Positions 35,472-39,373 of a DNA stretch of 39,373 nucleotides are shown in pieces. Both the position numbers and the translations under genes were made by a program. Under the pieces are notes generated by a model. That model did no database searches. It saw nothing but the letters and a program-made list of their open reading frames with translations, and was not told the DNA's origin. This stretch comes from Verrucomicrobiota bacterium. Its GTDB lineage: Bacteria > Verrucomicrobiota > Verrucomicrobiia > Chthoniobacterales > UBA10450. How positions within the stretch are numbered: the stretch's first letter is position 1; the number at the start of each line of letters is the position of its first letter. The stretch is from the NCBI GenBank assembly GCA_902810735.1, contig CADDYX010000004.1, positions 1 to 39,373 of the forward strand, read 5' to 3'.

Positions 35472-38027
35472 TTACGGCGCGGGCTCGATGGCGCGTGATT
35501 CGATTTGCTCGACGGACGGCTCGTTCTTCCGCACCCAATCGCGGATCGCGTTCACGTCGTCCGGATTGATCGCGGTCGCGCGTTCGGCTGGTGCGGCGGA
35601 ATTTTGCTCTTCAGCGGCCGCGATTTCATGGGGTTTTGCCCGCTTCGCTTTCTTCACGGAAAACTTCCAGTGCCGGCCGAACCGCAGGAGCGCGTAATAC
35701 ATCGTTTTCGCTTCTACGGCCCCGACACCGCTGCAGCGCATCGCGTTGTAAAACATTCGATCGCACTCGGCTGGCGGGCGATTCTGCTTTTCGTAGGCGA
35801 CGTCGTGCAGCACGGAGGCGTTGCGGTAACGCCCTTCGAACGGTCCGCCCATGAAGGTCCAGAGCGCGCGCGGAATCGACGCGCCGTCGACAGTTGAACC
35901 GGCTGGTGCGATCCAGACTTCACCTTTCGGATCGACGTAGCGGAGCTCGTTCAACAGCGTCATCGTCCGACCGTCCGAGTTCCACCGCGTATCCACGGGT
36001 CCGCTGTAGTAACCCCACGGGTGTTTTTGCTGCGCAAAATGCGTCCACGGTGTTTTGTCCGCCGCGCATCCGGACAAGAACGCGCTTGCGCCGATGATCA
36101 ATGCAGCCGCGGCTGCTGCTTCGACGCGCTTCGATTTCGGCTGAGCAACTGGCGGCGAGCCGCCGAGCGGCCGCCGGAATTTCTTCACGTAAAACATCAT
36201 GAACACGCCGCTGACGATGAAGAGCGAGCCGATCCATTTCAGCAGCCAACCGGGATCGCGCAGGATCTGGATCGTGCTCTGGTTCAGGTTTTCCGGGTTC
36301 CAAGAGGCCTGCGACATCTTGAAGGTCAGGCCGGTCCAGGTGCGCCACCATTGCCCGGGAAAACTGAACGGGTGATTCATCCAGCACTGGCCGACCGCCG
36401 TTTCGCCGTCGGCCGTGCTCACTCGAACGGTGCTCTTGAATCCGGCCGGACTGTCGCTGCCTTCATTGCGCTGCACTTCGAACTCGAGTAACTCGAGCGC
36501 GATCGGCAGCGGCACCTGCTTCCAGCCGTATGCGATCTGCACTTCCTGCGGCGAAATCGGAACCGAAATCTGCCAGCCGGCAGGCACCCATTGCTCGAAC
36601 GTGTGGTCACCCTGCTGCACGCGCACTCTGACGCCGTCCGGCAATTCGGCCGCGGCTTTCGGCTGCGCAACGGGCGTGAAATCCATCCACTCCTCCGCGT
36701 GCGGCAGCAAGCGATCGATCGTCAGCTTCCAGTCGGCCCAGCCGGTCGCGAGCGGTTGGTGCAGATCGAGCGTGCCACTCGATTTGCCGGCTTTGCGCGA
36801 CGCGAGCTCATACGTGATCGCGCCATCATCAGCGACATAGAGCGTGAGTTGGTTTGCGGTCGCTTCGCCCGCCTGCGGCATCGCCGGCGCGCCGGTGTGC
36901 GCGTCCTTCGGCGGTTCCACCGGCACGCCAGTGCCGCGCAACGTCACGATTACCGCCGGGTTGTTTGGCTGATCGGTGACGGAGACCGGTTTGCTGTTTT
37001 CGATGCGGAAGTCCGGCCAGTAGTTGTCGATCCGCGCAGTGAATGGCGTGCCTTCAATGGCGACGTCTTTGCCGATATTCGACGCCACATCGAGCGTCGC
37101 GGTTTTGCCTCCGATGTTGAACGTCACCGCCCCTTTGTTGCCGTTGCTCGGCGGCGACAACTGCACCTTGGCGCCTGTGCTTCCGCCTTTCAGCGATCTC
37201 GCGATCTGCTGGTCCGCCGCTTTCGCGAATGCAAAGATCGACTCCTCGATCTCGACTGCGCCCGCCGGACCAGAAGCCGGCGCCGGCGTGACGTGATCAG
37301 CCGCCGGAGCGCGTCCGCGTTTCAGCGTGATGTTCGCCAGGCCCATGCCGAATGTGCCGTGCTGCTGATTGTCGGCGAGCAGCCAACTCTCCAGCTTTTG
37401 GCCCATCATCGCTGTCGCGATCGAGACATGCACGGCTGGTGCGCCGCCCTCCTTCAGCGGCCGCGGATTCAGCTTACCTTCGACCTGCGGCGCGTACTGG
37501 ATGACGCTGAGCCGCGCCCCCGATGCCAGCGCGCCGAGGTCGAGCGGCTTTTGCGGAGTCGGTGGCCGATGGATAAACTCCGCGCGATAACCTTTGACGA
37601 TCCCATCGGTGTCGCGGACGCGCAGCTGGTGTTCGTCGACCAGCAGCCGATTCGCGGGCGCCTCTCCTTTAAAGAGAGTAATCGTGCCTTCGATGCCGAA
37701 GATGCGGCCGATGAGCGAACCGGTGAGCAGCGTGATAATTCCGAGATGCGTGACGAGAAACGCGACGTGGTGTTTTTTCCACGGCCAACGCGACAAGGCC
37801 GAGACGGCGAGGTTCGCCGCCAGCAACACGAGCCAGGCGTTAAACCACGGCGCGCCGTAAATGTAGGCGCGCGCGACTTTGGCATCGAACGTCGACTCGT
37901 AAAGCGTGCCTGCGATCGCGCCGACGATCAGCACCGCAAGCAGCACGACCGCGAGCTTGAGGGACGCGAAAAACTCAAACAGCGCGTTGCGCTGCCATGC
38001 CGGCCGTGTGCTGGATTTCCCACCCAT
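35472..38027 (-). CDS. resB: ResB-type cytochrome c assembly protein fused to a DUF1353 lipoprotein-like domain
   Basis: 851 residues. The N-terminal half is ResB-like: membrane segments around residues 18-45 (FFASLKLAVVLLAVLIVGAIAG), a second at 60-80 and a third near 88-112, then a large outer domain, then a membrane segment near 596-616 (WIGSLFIVSGVFMMFYVKKF). ResB and its partner CcsA/ResC attach haem to c-type cytochromes outside the membrane. From about residue 632 a new hydrophobic stretch ends in FLSGC with Cys654, which looks like a complete lipoprotein signal. It is followed by DUF1353 (GSTVDGASIPRALW, then VLHDVAYEKQN). So an independent lipoprotein seems joined in frame to ResB. 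The upstream cytochrome gene fits the maturation role. No CcsA homologue is in the window. Confidence 0.82.
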   Translation of the reverse strand: MGGKSSTRPAWQRNALFEFFASLKLAVVLLAVLIVGAIAGTLYESTFDAKVARAYIYGAPWFNAWLVLLAANLAVSALSRWPWKKHHVAFLVTHLGIITLLTGSLIGRIFGIEGTITLFKGEAPANRLLVDEHQLRVRDTDGIVKGYRAEFIHRPPTPQKPLDLGALASGARLSVIQYAPQVEGKLNPRPLKEGGAPAVHVSIATAMMGQKLESWLLADNQQHGTFGMGLANITLKRGRAPAADHVTPAPASGPAGAVEIEESIFAFAKAADQQIARSLKGGSTGAKVQLSPPSNGNKGAVTFNIGGKTATLDVASNIGKDVAIEGTPFTARIDNYWPDFRIENSKPVSVTDQPNNPAVIVTLRGTGVPVEPPKDAHTGAPAMPQAGEATANQLTLYVADDGAITYELASRKAGKSSGTLDLHQPLATGWADWKLTIDRLLPHAEEWMDFTPVAQPKAAAELPDGVRVRVQQGDHTFEQWVPAGWQISVPISPQEVQIAYGWKQVPLPIALELLEFEVQRNEGSDSPAGFKSTVRVSTADGETAVGQCWMNHPFSFPGQWWRTWTGLTFKMSQASWNPENLNQSTIQILRDPGWLLKWIGSLFIVSGVFMMFYVKKFRRPLGGSPPVAQPKSKRVEAAAAAALIIGASAFLSGCAADKTPWTHFAQQKHPWGYYSGPVDTRWNSDGRTMTLLNELRYVDPKGEVWIAPAGSTVDGASIPRALWTFMGGPFEGRYRNASVLHDVAYEKQNRPPAECDRMFYNAMRCSGVGAVEAKTMYYALLRFGRHWKFSVKKAKRAKPHEIAAAEEQNSAAPAERATAINPDDVNAIRDWVRKNEPSVEQIESRAIEPAP

Positions 38028-38073
38028 CGCAGACGCATACTTAGCCGCGAAAGGCGGCGGGCTTCAAACGCCT

Positions 38074-39225
38074 TCAGCGCGACCGCTGGGCGAGCGCGAG
38101 GCTGAGCGCCTGCAGGTGCGCCGCGAATTGCGCTGGCTCGAATTGTTCCGGTGGTCGGACGTCATCGGCGAGCGATTTCAGCTCCGTCTCGACGCCGAGG
38201 GACTGCGCAGTGTTTGCTTCCACGGCTGCACTGAGTCGCTGAAGCGCCGGCACGAGCCGCTCCGCGCGACGGGCGAGCAACGTTGCCGGCGTTTCAGGTT
38301 TCGCCGCAAACTCCGCGTCGGTCGCCGCAAGTGACCGCAGCAAGCTGCGCGTCATTTGCTCGTCGAACGGCCAACCCGGTGCACGCCGCGCGAGATCGTC
38401 GGCTGTGCGTTGCATCTCGGCAAAGTCGCTCGCGTTCGCCGCGAATACCGGCGCGTGCTTCGTTGCGCCACTCGTCTCGACACCCACGATTTTCGCCAGC
38501 AACCAGGCTAGCCCGCTCCAGCGGGTCTTCTCGTTTTCGTCATTTGGATGCTGCGCAAGCATCCAGCTCATCTCGCGCAACGCGACGGCCTGGCCGGTGA
38601 GCCACGCGCGCGGGCCAATCCACGCGTCTTCCTCGCGCCAATGTCTCGGCTCGGCTTCCGATTGCCCATCGAGCTCGAATCGCAGCTCCGGATGGCCGGC
38701 GCGGAGCACATCCGGATCGACATTTTGATGGCACGCGACACAGGCATTCGCCCGCACATACAGATTCCGCAGGTCGTGCATTCCGGCGGCAACACGAGTG
38801 CCGTAGGTCCAATCCGATCGCGTGTGGCCGCGCAGCCAGCCAGACGCCGCCCCGTGGCAGTTTTCGCACGAAACCCCTTCGTCCGGGTGCGCGGTCGGCA
38901 ACAGACGAGCGGCGCTGACCGATTGCAGTGGCGAATGGCAGACGGTGCACCGCGCGTCGGTTTGCGCCTGCGCAATCCCGAGCGTCTCCGCCATTCGCGC
39001 CGAGCGCGCGCTGATCAAGACGGCGTAGGCGCGGGAATGAAAATCCTGCTGGCTCCAGGTGATGAATTGGCTGCGCTTCGGCCCGGCGCCGCCGTGACAG
39101 CTCGACGACTTGCAGCCGATCGCGCCAACGAAGCTGCCGCCGCCGTCGATTTGCTGTTGAGTCGGGCGCGCGAAAACGGTGCCCGCGAGAACGAATGAGG
39201 CTGCTAACGTCGCGAGCCGGAGCAC
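38074..39225 (-). CDS. Exported tetraheme c-type cytochrome (cytochrome c554-like)
   Basis: 383 residues from a GTG start. A signal peptide (LRLATLAASFVLAGTVFA) leads into four haem attachment motifs: an unusual CX4CH at 38-44 (CKSSSCH), and standard CXXCH at 93-97 (CTVCH), 120-124 (CENCH) and 162-166 (CVACH). The spacing and the FVGAIGCKSSSCHGG start resemble the cytochrome c554/c' type multihaem proteins. The C-terminal half, from about residue 190, has no haem motif and is helical with many charged residues. It should act as a periplasmic electron carrier or redox enzyme subunit. The ResB fusion gene follows 46 bases downstream on the same strand, so the cytochrome and its haem-insertion factor are likely co-expressed. 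Confidence 0.85.
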   Translation of the reverse strand: MLRLATLAASFVLAGTVFARPTQQQIDGGGSFVGAIGCKSSSCHGGAGPKRSQFITWSQQDFHSRAYAVLISARSARMAETLGIAQAQTDARCTVCHSPLQSVSAARLLPTAHPDEGVSCENCHGAASGWLRGHTRSDWTYGTRVAAGMHDLRNLYVRANACVACHQNVDPDVLRAGHPELRFELDGQSEAEPRHWREEDAWIGPRAWLTGQAVALREMSWMLAQHPNDENEKTRWSGLAWLLAKIVGVETSGATKHAPVFAANASDFAEMQRTADDLARRAPGWPFDEQMTRSLLRSLAATDAEFAAKPETPATLLARRAERLVPALQRLSAAVEANTAQSLGVETELKSLADDVRPPEQFEPAQFAAHLQALSLALAQRSR

Positions 39226-39292
39226 GCGCGCGAGACTACAATCGTCGCGTCGGCGAACGCCAGACGGAAACCACCGTGCAGGACCTACCGGA

Positions 39293-39373
39293 TCAGTTCG
39301 TCCACGCTTTCCACTTCTTCCGAAGTGGCTTCACGTAATCGTCGACGTCGATCTTTCGCAGCCGGTCGACACC
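39293..39373 (-). CDS. C-terminal fragment of an unidentified gene (5' end outside window)
   Basis: A minus-strand frame is open from the window edge to a TGA at 39293-39295, giving 26 residues that include VDDYVKPLRKKWKAWTN. The terminal fragment is too short to name. It is 67 bases upstream of the cytochrome gene on the same strand, so it may belong to the same operon. The Trp/Lys-rich end looks like real protein, but a chance frame is not excluded. Confidence 0.45.
   Translation of the reverse strand, partial: GVDRLRKIDVDDYVKPLRKKWKAWTN

Noticed and set aside
36591-38105. Plus-strand open frame of 504 codons opposite the ResB fusion
   Set aside because: The frame is antisense to a gene with clear ResB and DUF1353 motifs. 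It is Arg-rich with no recognisable domain, as expected for a shadow frame in high-GC DNA.

Overview
This is a high-GC bacterial chromosome segment, dense with genes and without any mobile element, rRNA, tRNA or CRISPR array that I could see. The gene content suggests a soil-type Verrucomicrobiota, probably Chthoniobacterales/Spartobacteria. The best clue is a C-terminal repeat domain, with a GDNV..GGFII..G..PKRVL.R..GPSL core and an NDNWR motif, that I associate with that group from memory. An ECF sigma factor paired with a Ser/Thr kinase and Tyr/Gly-rich small lipoproteins fit the same picture. The taxon is an inference, not a search result.

Layout. (1) 1-7548: three tandem paralogous secreted proteins (the first cut by the window edge). 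Each complete copy has a signal peptide, a small N-terminal beta domain, a sialidase-like Asp-box propeller, a Pro/Thr linker and two copies of the repeat domain. (2) 7598-11523: a DUF4912 protein on the plus strand converges on two APC-family amino-acid permeases. (3) 11647-19227: an envelope neighbourhood with a two-DTG aspartyl protease, a MurU-like nucleotidyltransferase overlapping an AmgK-like sugar kinase, a CPBP membrane protease, a glyoxalase-II-like hydrolase, the tail-specific protease Prc and an L,D-transpeptidase. (4) 19294-20088 thyA diverges from 20119-23643, a plus-strand run of dinB, a lipid kinase, a metallophosphoesterase and a PAP2 phosphatase. A single-domain response regulator converges on the end of that run.

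(5) 24194-28477, minus strand: a small lipoprotein, a GH2 glycosidase and a galactokinase. The last two share a stop/start overlap and suggest galactoside use. (6) 28487-30633: a YiiD-type thioesterase coupled to an exported amidohydrolase of the N-acyl-D-amino-acid deacylase family that has lost several metal ligands. (7) 30661-31760: a second Tyr/Gly-rich lipoprotein and a putative Tat-exported beta-barrel protein. The latter is divergent from (8) 31897-35443, a TIGR02999-type ECF sigma factor and a transmembrane Ser/Thr kinase with TolB-like and TPR regions. (9) 35472-39373, minus strand: the tail of an unknown gene, a four-heme c-type cytochrome, and a ResB-type cytochrome c assembly protein fused in frame to a lipoprotein-like DUF1353 domain.

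The most unusual items are the six-copy NDNWR repeat family with its tandem carriers, the ResB-DUF1353 fusion, the deacylase homologue without its HxH and Cys ligands, and the sigma factor/kinase pair without an anti-sigma factor. All functions are assigned by reading motifs; no database search was run.
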